A DNA stretch of 64,000 nt. Origin: Hyphomicrobiales bacterium. GTDB lineage: Bacteria; Pseudomonadota; Alphaproteobacteria; Rhizobiales; Rhizobiaceae. Position numbers and translations under genes: made by a program. The notes under the pieces were generated by a model. That model worked only from the letters and a program-made list of their open reading frames with translations, had not been told where the DNA came from and did not search any database. Below are positions 8,859 to 19,736 of the stretch, piece by piece (within the stretch, counting starts at the first letter, position 1; the number at the start of each line of letters is the position of its first letter). Where the stretch lies: NCBI GenBank assembly GCA_900473805.1, contig UCMS01000003.1:1-64000 (forward strand), in the 5' to 3' direction.

Positions 8859-9653
8859 ATGAGCAAGGAATGGAAGAGCGGAGAGGACGGAGAGATAGGG
8901 TTTCCCTTGCCGTTCCGCGTCTATGACGGGACTGGCAAAGGAAAGCGCCGGCCGCTCGTTTTGTACTTTTCCGGCAATGCGTTCGGTGCAGCTCCACCGC
9001 GTCTGGGGGATGCGCCGGCCGCAGCGGCCATGGCAGAAGCCGGCGCCCTGGTCGTGGAAGCCGATTTTGGCGGGCCGACGCGCAACCTGTTTCCAGGAGC
9101 GCTGGAAAAGGCTTTCGAGGCGTTGAAGCATTTGTTTGCCAAGCGCAAGCGCTTTGCCAACCTGCATTCTCCGGTGCTGGTTGCCGGAGATGAGGCGGGC
9201 GGAAACCTCGCTGCGAGCCTCGCTCTGAAGGCGCGTGATGCCATGCCGGGAGAGCTCGCGGGGCAGGTTCTTCTGTCTCCCATGCTCGATCCGCGCATGG
9301 TGACAGTGTCCTTTCGCAAGGCCGACGCGATCGGGCTCCAACAGCGCTGGTCGGACGGCTGGGACCATTATCTGGCCCAGGCGAGCGATGGCCAGCACCC
9401 CTATGCTGCCCCGTGTCTGTGCACACGGCTGATGGGAGCGGCTCCGGCCCTAGTCGTGACGTCGGATGACGATCCGCTGCGCGACGAGGCCCTGGATTAT
9501 GCGGCACGTCTGCAGTCGTCAGGCGTGTCCGTGAAGACCAGAATATTGCCCGACCATCTCGGATGGACAGGGCTTTATCATGGTCGAGACGGCGAATGGC
9601 ATTCGCAAGTCTCGACCGAATTTTCGCAGTTCCTGCAGGAACTGCCGCACTGA
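8859..9653 (+). CDS. Alpha/beta-hydrolase-fold protein with replaced nucleophile
   Basis: A 264-residue protein resembling hormone-sensitive-lipase type esterases. The nucleophile elbow, normally GDSAGG, reads GDEAGG here, with Glu112 where the catalytic serine should be. An acid region DDDPLRDE (about residues 203-210) and a possible His233 (PDHLGW) remain. The oxyanion HGGG motif is also absent; FSGNAF stands near its place. I infer a non-hydrolytic, perhaps binding or regulatory, role. The gene lies first in a run with an RND adaptor and pump, divergent from a LysR gene. The start ATG at 8859 has only a weak ribosome site. Confidence 0.7.
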   Translation: MSKEWKSGEDGEIGFPLPFRVYDGTGKGKRRPLVLYFSGNAFGAAPPRLGDAPAAAAMAEAGALVVEADFGGPTRNLFPGALEKAFEALKHLFAKRKRFANLHSPVLVAGDEAGGNLAASLALKARDAMPGELAGQVLLSPMLDPRMVTVSFRKADAIGLQQRWSDGWDHYLAQASDGQHPYAAPCLCTRLMGAAPALVVTSDDDPLRDEALDYAARLQSSGVSVKTRILPDHLGWTGLYHGRDGEWHSQVSTEFSQFLQELPH

Positions 9654-9714
9654 CGGCGGGCTCCCAACCCGCTTCCACCACATAGCGGTTCCAGGCGAAC
9701 CGAAGGAGACGATC

Positions 9715-10890
9715 ATGACCGCAAGGATCAGGAACGCGGCCCTATGGGGTTCCGCGATGGCGACAGCTTTGGCAATTGCAGGCGTCGTCTATTTCGAACC
9801 AACCTGGGATGCGCACGCTGCATCGACGGAAACCGCAACCGCACCACCGGCCGTGCCAGTCACGGTCGCGACAGTCCAACCTCGACCGGTGCAGGTCTGG
9901 CGTGAAGTCTCCGGCCGCTTCGAGGCCGTCGACAGGGTCGAAATCCGCTCGCGCGTCGCAGGCGCGATCCAGGCCGTCCATTTCCGCGAGGGCGGGCATG
10001 TCAGCCAGGGTGACCTGCTCTTCTCGATCGATCCGGAGCCCTATCGCGCCGTGGTCGACCAGGCACGCGGCGCGGTGGCATCCGCGGAAGCTCGGCTGGT
10101 GCTTGCTGAGACGGAACTCGAACGTGGCAACGCGCTGCTTGAACGCAACACGATTTCTCAGAGCGAAGTCGCCCAGCGGAAGAGCACGAAAGCGTCGACC
10201 GAAGCCGAGCTGCAGTCTGCCAAGGCGGCCTTGAAGCTCGCCGAACTCGATCTCGCCTATACCGAAATCCGTGCGCCGATTGCAGGCCGCATCGGGACCT
10301 TGGATGTCACCGTCGGAAATCTGGTTGCCGCCGGCCCCTCTTCGCCCTCTCTGGTGACGCTGGTCTCGGTCGACCCGATCTATGCAAGCTTCACGATCGC
10401 CGAAGACCACCTGCGCGATGTCCTGTCGACCCTGCCGGCCAATGACGCAGGCCTGCTGCTTGAGCAGATCCCGGTCGAAGTCGAGGCGGCTCCGGGAAGC
10501 CCTGCCATTCCCGGTCGGCTGCAGCTGATCAACAACGAGATTGACGCAGCGACGGGGACGATCCGCGTGCGCGCCGTCTTCGACAATCCGGATGGCCGCC
10601 TTATTCCCGGACAGTTCGCGCGCATCAGGCTCGGACAGGCGAAGGCGCAAGACCGCATGACGATCTCCGAACGCGCTGTCGGGACCGATCAGGACAAGAA
10701 ATTCGTCTTCGTCGTCGCCCCGGACAATACGGTCAGCTATCGGCAGGTCGAGCTTGGCGCTGCGGTTGATGGCCAACGGATTGTGGAAACCGGCCTCGAG
10801 GCCGGAGATCGCATCGTGGTGAGCGGCCTGCAGCGCATTCGCCCGGGCGCGGTGGTCGCGCCGCAGGAACAGACAGCTTTCAAGAACTGA
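9715..10890 (+). CDS. RND efflux periplasmic adaptor (AcrA/MexE-like)
   Basis: A 391-residue membrane fusion protein. An N-terminal hydrophobic segment (about residues 8-25) acts as a signal or anchor and has no lipobox. Then come the lipoyl half GRFEAVDRVEIRSRVAG, a coiled hairpin, the second half RAPIAGRIGTL and the beta-barrel part. AAGGAGA stands eight bases before the ATG at 9715. It should bridge the pump encoded at 11030-14212 to an outer-membrane channel not found in this window. The 139-base gap to the pump gene is unusually long for such pairs and contains an inverted repeat. Confidence 0.9.
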   Translation: MTARIRNAALWGSAMATALAIAGVVYFEPTWDAHAASTETATAPPAVPVTVATVQPRPVQVWREVSGRFEAVDRVEIRSRVAGAIQAVHFREGGHVSQGDLLFSIDPEPYRAVVDQARGAVASAEARLVLAETELERGNALLERNTISQSEVAQRKSTKASTEAELQSAKAALKLAELDLAYTEIRAPIAGRIGTLDVTVGNLVAAGPSSPSLVTLVSVDPIYASFTIAEDHLRDVLSTLPANDAGLLLEQIPVEVEAAPGSPAIPGRLQLINNEIDAATGTIRVRAVFDNPDGRLIPGQFARIRLGQAKAQDRMTISERAVGTDQDKKFVFVVAPDNTVSYRQVELGAAVDGQRIVETGLEAGDRIVVSGLQRIRPGAVVAPQEQTAFKN

Positions 10891-10897
10891 TCAGCCA

Positions 10898-10945
10898 GGT
10901 GGCGAACGAATAGCTTTGACATTTTCGTCAGAGCACTTCGCCACC
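10898..10945. repeat. Inverted repeat between adaptor and pump genes
   Basis: GGTGGCGAA (10898-10906) and its exact complement TTCGCCACC (10937-10945) flank 30 bases. A shorter CGAA/TTCG pair lies inside. It could form an RNA stem that tunes pump expression or be a protein site. The rest of the 10891-11029 gap shows nothing else. Confidence 0.4.
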
Positions 10946-11029
10946 ACCCAACGCCTTTATCGAAATTCGCCCCTCCCGTGATGCCGATCGCGGGATCGCT
11001 CCCCCTTTGTCCGCCTTATGGGTCCTCAG

Positions 11030-14000
11030 ATGAATTTCTCCCGCTTTTTTGTCGATCGGCCGGTCTTTGCCGGCGTGCTTTCGATCCTCATCCTCGTCGC
11101 CGGCCTCATCGGTCTGCGCGCACTTCCGATCTCCGAATATCCCGAAGTCGTGCCGCCATCCGTGGTGGTCCGTGCGGTCTATCCAGGCGCCAACCCCACC
11201 GTTATCGCCCAAACCGTGGCGACGCCCCTCGAGGAGCAGATTAATGGCGTGGAGGACATGCTCTACATGTCGAGCCAGGCCACGTCCGACGGCGTGCTCA
11301 CCCTGACCGTCACCTTCCGTCTCGGGACCGATCCGGACAAGGCGCAGCAGCTCGTTCAAAACCGCGTTGCGCAGGCCGAGCCACGGCTGCCGGCTGAAGT
11401 GCGGGCGCTCGGCGTAACGACGGTGAAGAGTTCGCCTGACCTGATGATGGTGGTGCATCTTGTCTCCACCGGTGATCGCTATGACCTCACCTATCTGCGC
11501 AATTATGCCACGCTCAACATCAAGGACCGCCTGGCACGCATCGAAGGCGTTGGTCAGGTCCAGATCTTCGGCGCGGGCGACTATTCGATGCGCATCTGGC
11601 TCGACCCGCAAAAGGTGGCCGAGCACGGGCTGGCGGCCAGCGACATCACTGATGCCATCGCCCAACAGAACGTTCAGGCGGCTGCCGGCACGATCGGCGC
11701 CTCGCCGTCGCCACAAGGGGTAGACCTTCAGCTGAACATCAATGCGCGCGGTCGCCTTCAGTCGCCGGAAGAATTCGGCGCAATCGTGGTCAAGGCGGGT
11801 CCGAATGGCGAGATCACCCGTCTTGCCGATGTTGCGCGCATTGAGCTCGGGGCCGCAGAATACTCGCTCCGCTCGCTTCTCGACGGCGAACCGGCCGTCG
11901 CCATTCCGATCTTTCAGGCTCCGGGCTCCAACGCGATCGCTATCTCCGATGCCGTCCAGCAGACCATGGCCGACCTGCAGCAGGCCATGCCGGAAGGTGT
12001 CCGCTTCGAGATCGTCTACGACACCACCGAATTCGTCCGTGCCTCCATCGACAAGGTCGTCGATACCCTTCTCGAGGCGATTGCCCTTGTCGTGCTCGTC
12101 GTGATCCTGTTCCTCCAGACCTGGCGCGCTTCGATCATTCCGCTGATTGCCGTCCCGGTCTCGATTATCGGCACGTTTGCGGTCATGTACGCGTTCGGCT
12201 TTTCCATCAATGCGCTGACGCTGTTCGGTCTCGTGCTGGCGATCGGTATCGTGGTTGATGACGCGATCGTCGTGGTCGAAAATGTCGAGCGCAACATCGA
12301 AAACGGTCTCTCGCCGCGCGAGGCGACCTATCGCGCGATGAAGGAAGTCTCCGGGCCGATTATCGCCATCGCTCTGGTGCTCGTCGCGGTCTTCGTGCCG
12401 CTTGCCTTCATCACCGGTCTCTCGGGACAGTTCTACCGTCAGTTTGCCCTGACGATCGCCATTTCGACGGTCATCTCGGCGATCAACTCCCTCACGCTTT
12501 CGCCGGCGCTCGCGGCCCTGCTCCTGAAGGACCATCACGCACAGAAGGACCGGCTGACCCGCATCATGGACAGCCTGCTTGGCTGGTTCTTCCGGGGCTT
12601 CAATCGGGCCTTTGGTGCGGCCTCAAACGGCTACGGGCGCACCGTTGGCGGGCTGCTCGGCCGCAAGAGCCTGGTGATGGTGATCTATCTCGCGCTTGTC
12701 ACCGCCACCTATGGCATGTTCACCAGCGTGCCCGGCGGCTTCGTTCCCGCCCAGGACAAGCAGTATCTCATCGGCTTTGCGCAATTGCCTGACGGGGCAA
12801 CACTTGACCGCACGGAAGAGGTCATCCGCCAGATGAGCGATATCGCGCTCGAGGAACCCGGCGTGAAGAACGCGCTCGCCTTCCCGGGCCTGTCGATCAA
12901 CGGCTTCACCATCGGCTCGAATGCCGGCATCGTCTTTGCGGTGCTCGACGATTTCGACGAGCGCAAGGATCCGTCCTTGTCGGGTGGGGCCATTGCCATG
13001 GCACTCAATCAGAAGTTCGCTGCCATTGACGGCGCCTTCATCGCCATGTTCCCGCCGCCGCCCGTCAATGGTCTCGGTTCCACCGGCGGCTTCAAGCTGC
13101 AGATCGAGGATCGTGCCGGCTTTGGCTACCAGACGCTGGACGAGACGACCAAGGCAGTTCTTGCCAAGGCTTATCAGACGCCGGAACTTGCCGGCATCTT
13201 CTCGAGCTTCCAGATCAACGTGCCGCAGCTCTTCGCCGATCTCGATCGGGTGAAGGCCCAGCAGCTCGGCGTGTCGGTGACGGACGTCTTCCAGACCCTG
13301 CAGATCTACCTGGGCTCGCTCTACGTCAATGACTTCAACGCGTTCGGTCGCACCTACAGTGTGCGCGTTCAGGCGGATGCGCAATATCGCGCCCAGCCGG
13401 AAGACATCGGTCAGTTGAGGGTGCGTTCGGCAAGCGGCGAGATGATCCCGCTCTCGGCCCTGCTCAAGGTCGAGACCTCGACCGGCCCGGAACGCACCAC
13501 GCGCTATAATGGCTTTTTGGCCGCCGACATCAATGGTGGTCCAGCACCCGGGTTTTCCTCGGGGCAGGCGCAGGCGGCGATGGAGAAAATCCTCGAGGAA
13601 ACCATGCCGGCCGGCATCGATTTCGAATGGACGGATCTGACCTATCAGCAGATCCTGGCGGGCAATTCGAGTATCGTCGTCTTCCCGCTTGCCCTGCTGC
13701 TCGTCTACCTCGTTCTGGCCGCGCAGTATGAAAGCCTGACCCTGCCGCTCTCGATCATCATGATCGTGCCCATGGGCGTGCTCGCCGCACTGGTCGGCGT
13801 CTGGTACACGGGCGGAGACAACAACATCTTCACCCAAATCGGGCTTGTCGTGCTGGTGGGGCTTTCGGCGAAGAACGCGATCTTGATCGTCGAATTTGCG
13901 CGCGAACTCGAGTTCGAGGGCCGCACGCCGTTTCAGGCCGCAGTCGAAGCGAGCCGCCTGCGCCTTCGGCCGATCCTGATGACGTCGATGGCCTTCATCA

Positions 14001-14212
14001 TGGGCGTCATCCCGCTCGTCGTTTCGACCGGAGCGGGGGCGGAGATGCGCTCCGCCATGGGCGTCGCCGTGTTCTCCGGCATGATCGGCGTCACGCTGTT
14101 CGGCATCTTCATGACGCCGGTCTTCTACCTCCTGGCCCGGTTGCTTGCCGGGAACCGGCCGCTGCGTCAGCATGGAAACGAAGACATCGCGCACATGACC
14201 GCGGCGGAATGA
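11030..14212 (+). CDS. RND multidrug efflux pump, HAE1 family (second copy)
   Basis: A 1060-residue proton-driven transporter starting MNFSRFFVDRPVFA. It has the helix 4 aspartates Asp410 and Asp411 in GIVVDDAIVVVENVE and the helix 10 lysine near residue 948 in GLSAKNAILIVEFARE. Two periplasmic loop regions are of normal size. I prefer the ATG at 11030 over the one four codons earlier because homologues start at the MNFS position; neither has a strong ribosome site. It differs throughout from the first pump in the window, so this is not a recent duplication. The divergent LysR gene is the likely regulator. No outer-membrane factor follows. Confidence 0.94.
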   Translation: MNFSRFFVDRPVFAGVLSILILVAGLIGLRALPISEYPEVVPPSVVVRAVYPGANPTVIAQTVATPLEEQINGVEDMLYMSSQATSDGVLTLTVTFRLGTDPDKAQQLVQNRVAQAEPRLPAEVRALGVTTVKSSPDLMMVVHLVSTGDRYDLTYLRNYATLNIKDRLARIEGVGQVQIFGAGDYSMRIWLDPQKVAEHGLAASDITDAIAQQNVQAAAGTIGASPSPQGVDLQLNINARGRLQSPEEFGAIVVKAGPNGEITRLADVARIELGAAEYSLRSLLDGEPAVAIPIFQAPGSNAIAISDAVQQTMADLQQAMPEGVRFEIVYDTTEFVRASIDKVVDTLLEAIALVVLVVILFLQTWRASIIPLIAVPVSIIGTFAVMYAFGFSINALTLFGLVLAIGIVVDDAIVVVENVERNIENGLSPREATYRAMKEVSGPIIAIALVLVAVFVPLAFITGLSGQFYRQFALTIAISTVISAINSLTLSPALAALLLKDHHAQKDRLTRIMDSLLGWFFRGFNRAFGAASNGYGRTVGGLLGRKSLVMVIYLALVTATYGMFTSVPGGFVPAQDKQYLIGFAQLPDGATLDRTEEVIRQMSDIALEEPGVKNALAFPGLSINGFTIGSNAGIVFAVLDDFDERKDPSLSGGAIAMALNQKFAAIDGAFIAMFPPPPVNGLGSTGGFKLQIEDRAGFGYQTLDETTKAVLAKAYQTPELAGIFSSFQINVPQLFADLDRVKAQQLGVSVTDVFQTLQIYLGSLYVNDFNAFGRTYSVRVQADAQYRAQPEDIGQLRVRSASGEMIPLSALLKVETSTGPERTTRYNGFLAADINGGPAPGFSSGQAQAAMEKILEETMPAGIDFEWTDLTYQQILAGNSSIVVFPLALLLVYLVLAAQYESLTLPLSIIMIVPMGVLAALVGVWYTGGDNNIFTQIGLVVLVGLSAKNAILIVEFARELEFEGRTPFQAAVEASRLRLRPILMTSMAFIMGVIPLVVSTGAGAEMRSAMGVAVFSGMIGVTLFGIFMTPVFYLLARLLAGNRPLRQHGNEDIAHMTAAE

Positions 14213-14429
14213 GGCTCTCGCCCGAGGTTTAGGTCCGGCCCTGCGACTTCCGATCGCTGTCCGCCCGAAGATCCTCCTCAGAGTGAAACCAAACGAGGAT
14301 CGTCATGTGAGCAATTCTGCTTGAGACAAATGAGGACAATCACCTTGGATCCAATGGAGAATCCAGGTTTCCTTGCAGCGGGGAAAAGCCCCTGAAGAAC
14401 CAAAACGTGACCACAATGAACGTGGACTG
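14213..14429. other. Intergenic palindrome-rich spacer
   Basis: Between the converging pump and rhamnulokinase genes lie several short inverted repeats: GATCCTC/GAGGATC around 14270-14300, TGGAT/ATCCA near 14346-14366, and GGGG-AAAAG-CCCC near 14380-14392. It resembles a small dispersed palindromic repeat and may terminate both genes. No coding sequence is evident. Confidence 0.35.
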
Positions 14430-15809
14430 TCAGGGGAGCAGGCTAGCGATATGCCCTCGCCACGCTTCAGCATATTCGGGGAGATCTGGAACAGTTTGCT
14501 CAATCCGACGAATGGAATGCTCGGGCCGCATCCCTGCGAGAATTGCAGCGCCAAGGGCGGTTCCGGTCTGTGATGCGGAGGCCAGGACGGGACGGTTGGT
14601 CAGGCTGCTGATACCGGCGAGGAAGATCGGATTTGTCGCGAAGGGGCCTTCGACGATGATCTCCCCCTTGGAATCGATCATCTCCAGACAGGTCGCGGTC
14701 ATCAGCGCCTGGTAGAGGCTGGCTGCCGCACGACGCTCAGCGGCATTACCCGGCTCCGCAATCCATTTGCCCTGTGCCAGAGGAAAGGGGCCGGTGCCCT
14801 TCACCGTACTGGGCAGCAGCAAGCTCTTTCTGGCAAGAACGGCATCAAGTGCGGTCCATTCCTGCTCCGGGTTCACGGCGGAGACATCCGCGGTTGTCAT
14901 CTCCCATTCGCGTCCGCCCATATAGCGGGCCGACGGCACGGGCGTGCCAAAGGCATCGACATTGACGAGGGTGTCGCGGGCTGGATCGAGTTTGGAGGGT
15001 TGTCCGCCTGGCGCAAAACAGATGACCCAGGTGCCGGTCGACACGACGGTGCAAGGCTCTTTGCGATCGACGAGATGGGGCAGAAGCGAGGCATTGGAAT
15101 CGTGGATGCCACAATAGACCGGGACCGGTTTCAACAATCCGATCTGGCGGGCGACATCCGCGCGAATCTCGCCGAGGACGTCGAAGGCAGAGCGGATCGG
15201 CGCCATTTTTTCCGAAAGGCCCAGCTTTTCGACCAGAGGTGAAAATCCGTCAGCGAAAGGCAGCCAGAGGTCGGTATGGCAACCGAGCGATGTTTTTTCG
15301 TTTGCAGCGACCCCCGTGAGGCGCAGGGCCCAGTATTGCGGATAGGTGATGATTGTCCTGACCCGAGAGAAGTCTGCGGGAAAGCAGGTGCGCTGATAGT
15401 GCAATTGGGCGCCGGCATTCAGCCCGCCGGTGAGCCTTGGCGAGAAGGTGTCAGTAAAGTCGGGTCGCAAAGCGTCGTAGGTGCTGATCACCTCTGCCGG
15501 ATACAGATGCTCATAGTCCAGCACCGGCATAGCCAGCGCTCCCGTCTCGTCGAGGAGGGCAGCACTTGCCCCGTGGGTCGTGATCGAAAGGGCGTCGAAG
15601 CCGGGCTGTCGCGCATAATCCGAGAGGGCGTGCAGGGTGAAGGCCCAGAGCCGCTCCGTATCAAAATGCGGGTAGGGCCCGCCGGAGACGACCTCGTTTG
15701 CGGTCTTGCGAACGGCGATTTCGCTCCCCGTTGCCGTGTCAACCACGACCACTTTGGCATTCGTCTTGCCGATATCGATGACGGCGATGCGTTCGAAGGA
15801 CTGGCTCAT
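14430..15809 (-). CDS. rhaK: Rhamnulokinase-type sugar kinase
   Basis: A 459-residue FGGY-family kinase that phosphorylates a rhamnose-derived sugar in the cytoplasm. The N-terminal ATPase core reads [15 protein letters not shown], and later motifs include [12 protein letters not shown] and [10 protein letters not shown]. The start ATG at 15809 overlaps the rhaU stop, so the longer frame to 15893 is rejected. It is the last gene of the rhaSTPQUK run. In R. leguminosarum the equivalent kinase has also been reported to be needed for transport activity, which is known from the family and not visible here. The gene is intact and of normal length. Confidence 0.92.
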   Translation of the reverse strand: MSQSFERIAVIDIGKTNAKVVVVDTATGSEIAVRKTANEVVSGGPYPHFDTERLWAFTLHALSDYARQPGFDALSITTHGASAALLDETGALAMPVLDYEHLYPAEVISTYDALRPDFTDTFSPRLTGGLNAGAQLHYQRTCFPADFSRVRTIITYPQYWALRLTGVAANEKTSLGCHTDLWLPFADGFSPLVEKLGLSEKMAPIRSAFDVLGEIRADVARQIGLLKPVPVYCGIHDSNASLLPHLVDRKEPCTVVSTGTWVICFAPGGQPSKLDPARDTLVNVDAFGTPVPSARYMGGREWEMTTADVSAVNPEQEWTALDAVLARKSLLLPSTVKGTGPFPLAQGKWIAEPGNAAERRAAASLYQALMTATCLEMIDSKGEIIVEGPFATNPIFLAGISSLTNRPVLASASQTGTALGAAILAGMRPEHSIRRIEQTVPDLPEYAEAWRGHIASLLP

Positions 15810-16129
15810 GGCATGTAGAAGACGGGTTTCAGATCCACCGCCCAGGGGGAGTTGTCGGGGTTGGTGGCCATGATATCCGCCATATGCGCCCACCAGCGCT
15901 TCATCACCTGGTGAGAGGGCAGGTCGGCCATCTTGTGCGTCTTGGTGCGCGTGAGAACGCCGATCAAAAGGTTGGTCTCGGGATCGAGATGGATCGTGTA
16001 GTCGCTGATGCCGGCATCATGCAGGAGGTCGACGAGATCAGGCCAGATCTCGTCATGGCGCTTCCTGTATTCGGCCTCCATGCCGGGATTGAGCTTCATC
16101 TTGAAGACATGGCGTTCAGTCTCGCTCAT
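15806..16129 (-). CDS. rhaU: L-rhamnose mutarotase
   Basis: A 107-residue protein of the YiiL/RhaU family, which interconverts the anomers of L-rhamnose. Family features are [19 protein letters not shown] at the start and a tryptophan-rich end with [12 protein letters not shown], a normal size for the family. Its ATG overlaps the rhaQ stop and its stop overlaps the kinase start, so it is embedded in the operon. It supplies the anomer used by the isomerase or the transporter. Confidence 0.94.
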   Translation of the reverse strand: MSETERHVFKMKLNPGMEAEYRKRHDEIWPDLVDLLHDAGISDYTIHLDPETNLLIGVLTRTKTHKMADLPSHQVMKRWWAHMADIMATNPDNSPWAVDLKPVFYMP

Positions 16130-17136
16130 CAGGCGTTCCTCGCATGCTTGATCCGGCGGGCGACGATCGGCAGGGCAATGGTGATGATCAAGAGCAGGCC
16201 GATGAAGATCGACATGACGATGCCCGGCACGTTGAGCAGGCCAAGGCCGAAGGTGACGAGGCCCATGACGAAGGCGGCGATGACGACGCCGACGATGGTG
16301 CCAGAGCCGCCGAGGATGGAGACGCCGCCGAGCACGACCATGGTGACGACTTCAAGCTCCCAGCCTTGAGCGATCGAGGGACGGGTCGAGCCGAGGCGCG
16401 AGGTGAGGCAGACGGCGGCGATGCCGCTCATCAGGCCGGTCAGCAGGAAAAGGATGAACTTCACCCGCTCGACCGGGATGCCGGAGAAACGTGCGGCATG
16501 CGGGTTGTTGCCGATGACATAGACATGGCGACCGAAATTGGTCCGGTGCAGGAGGATGGCGAAAATGACGGCCATCACCAGGAAGAGGACGAATTCGAAG
16601 GAGAAGACCCAGAAGACATAGCCCTGTCCGAAATAGGCGAATTCCGGCGGATATTTGCCGAAGGCCTGGTCGCCGAGCACGATGTAGGAGATGCCGCGGA
16701 AAAGGCTCATCGTGCCGATCGTCACGACGATCGAGGGGAGCTTCAGGCCGGCGACCAGCAGGCCGTTGAAGGCGCCGCAGGCAAGGCCGGTGGTGATCCC
16801 GATCGCGACCAGACCGGGCGCACCGATGCCCAGCTGTGCGGCATAGCCCATGGCTGTCGAGGCAAGCGCGATGATCGCGGCAACCGAGAGGTCAATCTCT
16901 CCGGCGATGATCAGAAGCGCCATGGCAAAGGCGATCAGCGCCTTTTCGGTGAAGTTGAAGGTGGCGTCCGACAGGTTCCAGGCATTCAGGAAGTAGGGCG
17001 AGGCCAGCGAGTTGGCGATAAAGATCAGCACCGCCACGCAGAAGAGCAGGACTTCCCAGCTGCCGAGCAGTCGGCGGAAGGGTGTTTCAAGGCGGTCTGG
17101 GATGACGCGTTTCGTCTGTTGGGTTGCAGTGCTCAT
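16129..17136 (-). CDS. rhaQ: Rhamnose ABC transporter permease
   Basis: A 335-residue inner-membrane permease of the sugar (RbsC-like) class with about eight to ten hydrophobic helices. It carries the typical [19 protein letters not shown] segment and a C-terminal glycine-rich [11 protein letters not shown] segment. It overlaps both neighbours by start/stop sharing (rhaP upstream at 17133-17136, rhaU downstream at 16129). It pairs with RhaP to form the channel of the rhamnose importer. Confidence 0.93.
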   Translation of the reverse strand: MSTATQQTKRVIPDRLETPFRRLLGSWEVLLFCVAVLIFIANSLASPYFLNAWNLSDATFNFTEKALIAFAMALLIIAGEIDLSVAAIIALASTAMGYAAQLGIGAPGLVAIGITTGLACGAFNGLLVAGLKLPSIVVTIGTMSLFRGISYIVLGDQAFGKYPPEFAYFGQGYVFWVFSFEFVLFLVMAVIFAILLHRTNFGRHVYVIGNNPHAARFSGIPVERVKFILFLLTGLMSGIAAVCLTSRLGSTRPSIAQGWELEVVTMVVLGGVSILGGSGTIVGVVIAAFVMGLVTFGLGLLNVPGIVMSIFIGLLLIITIALPIVARRIKHARNA

Positions 17137-18125
17137 GCGGTCACCTCCTTTCCGGCTGCGCGGTCACGCAGGATGATGCGGCCCTTCTTGGCTTCGGCGC
17201 GGGCGTTGAAGACGACGGCGAGCACGATGACGATGCCCGAGATCGCCATCTGGGCGAAGGGCGAAATGCCGATGACGGGGAGCGCATTCTTGATGACCCC
17301 GAGGAAGAGGGCGCCCAAGACCGTGCCGATCACGGTGCCGATGCCACCTGCAATCGAGATGCCGCCGATGACGCAGGCCGCGACGCTATCGAGTTCGAAG
17401 CCGGCGGCTATATCGACATAGGCGACCGCATAACGCGAGACCCAGAGGTACCCGGAGAGGCCGGCAAGCGCGCCCGAGAGCACGAAGGCGAGGAAGCGGG
17501 CGCGACCGACATCAATGCCGGCATAGATGGCCGCAACCGGATTGCCGCCGGCGGCATAGGTCGAGCGGCCAAAGGCGGTGCGGGCAAGAATGAAGCCGAT
17601 CAGCAGGATGACCGCGATCGCGACCCAGGAGAGGATCGGCAGCCCCAGGACGGGCAGGCGCGGTACGCCGAGGAAGTCAGGTTGCATCTGGTGAGCATTG
17701 ACCCAGGCGCCGCCCGAGAGCACGAAGCTCATGCCGCGATAGATGGTCAGCGTGCCGAGCGTGACCACGATCGGCGGGATCTGCAGAGCCCAGACGAGGA
17801 AGCCGTTGATCGCGCCAAGGGCGGCCCCAATGCCGATCGCGACGAGAACCAGGAGCGCCAGCGGCAGGCCCGGAAAGGCGCTGTCGAGCATGGCAACCGC
17901 CATGCCGGTAAAGGCGAGATTGGCGGCAACCGAGAGATCAATCGACTTGGTCAGGATCACGACCATCTGGCCGAGCGCCAGGATGATCAGGATCGAGGTG
18001 TCGTTGAAGATCGTCACCAGATTGTCCGGGTTGGCGAAATTGGGCGCGCGGGTGGTGAAGCCGAGGATCATGCCGATGATGATCAGGCCCAGCAGCATTT
18101 CGCGGTTTTTGAGCAGTTTCAGCAT
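17133..18125 (-). CDS. rhaP: Rhamnose ABC transporter permease
   Basis: A 330-residue permease of the same RbsC-like family as its neighbour, with NGFLVWALQIPPIVVTLGT and GGISIAGGIGT as landmark segments. The two permeases are clearly paralogous. It starts nine bases after the ATPase gene and its stop overlaps the rhaQ start. It forms the membrane heterodimer with RhaQ. Confidence 0.93.
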   Translation of the reverse strand: MLKLLKNREMLLGLIIIGMILGFTTRAPNFANPDNLVTIFNDTSILIILALGQMVVILTKSIDLSVAANLAFTGMAVAMLDSAFPGLPLALLVLVAIGIGAALGAINGFLVWALQIPPIVVTLGTLTIYRGMSFVLSGGAWVNAHQMQPDFLGVPRLPVLGLPILSWVAIAVILLIGFILARTAFGRSTYAAGGNPVAAIYAGIDVGRARFLAFVLSGALAGLSGYLWVSRYAVAYVDIAAGFELDSVAACVIGGISIAGGIGTVIGTVLGALFLGVIKNALPVIGISPFAQMAISGIVIVLAVVFNARAEAKKGRIILRDRAAGKEVTA

Positions 18126-18134
18126 GGTCGTTCC

Positions 18135-19670
<1,536 letters not shown>

Positions 19671-19694
19671 TTTACTTACCGACTGAAGGAAAAT

Positions 19695-19716
19695 CCCGGC
19701 GGCTTTGGCCGCCGGG
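19695..19716. terminator. Hairpin between rhaS and rhaT
   Basis: CCCGGCGGC (19695-19703) pairs perfectly with GCCGCCGGG (19708-19716) around a four-base loop. There is no T-run on the minus strand after it. It lies in the 66-base gap after the binding-protein gene, where such stems often protect or partly terminate transcripts so that the binding protein is made in excess. Confidence 0.65.
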
Positions 19717-19736
19717 TCTGGTCTGGTTTTCCGAGA

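Noticed and set aside
10928-14194. Two long minus-strand frames (536 and 523 codons) across the second RND pump
   Set aside because: Both are antisense shadows of the pump gene, with compositions dominated by His, Asp, Arg and Gly and no recognisable domain.
14303-14554. 83-codon minus-strand frame between the pump and rhaK
   Set aside because: It overlaps the rhaK end in another frame and the palindromic spacer, has no ribosome site, and looks like translated repeat DNA.
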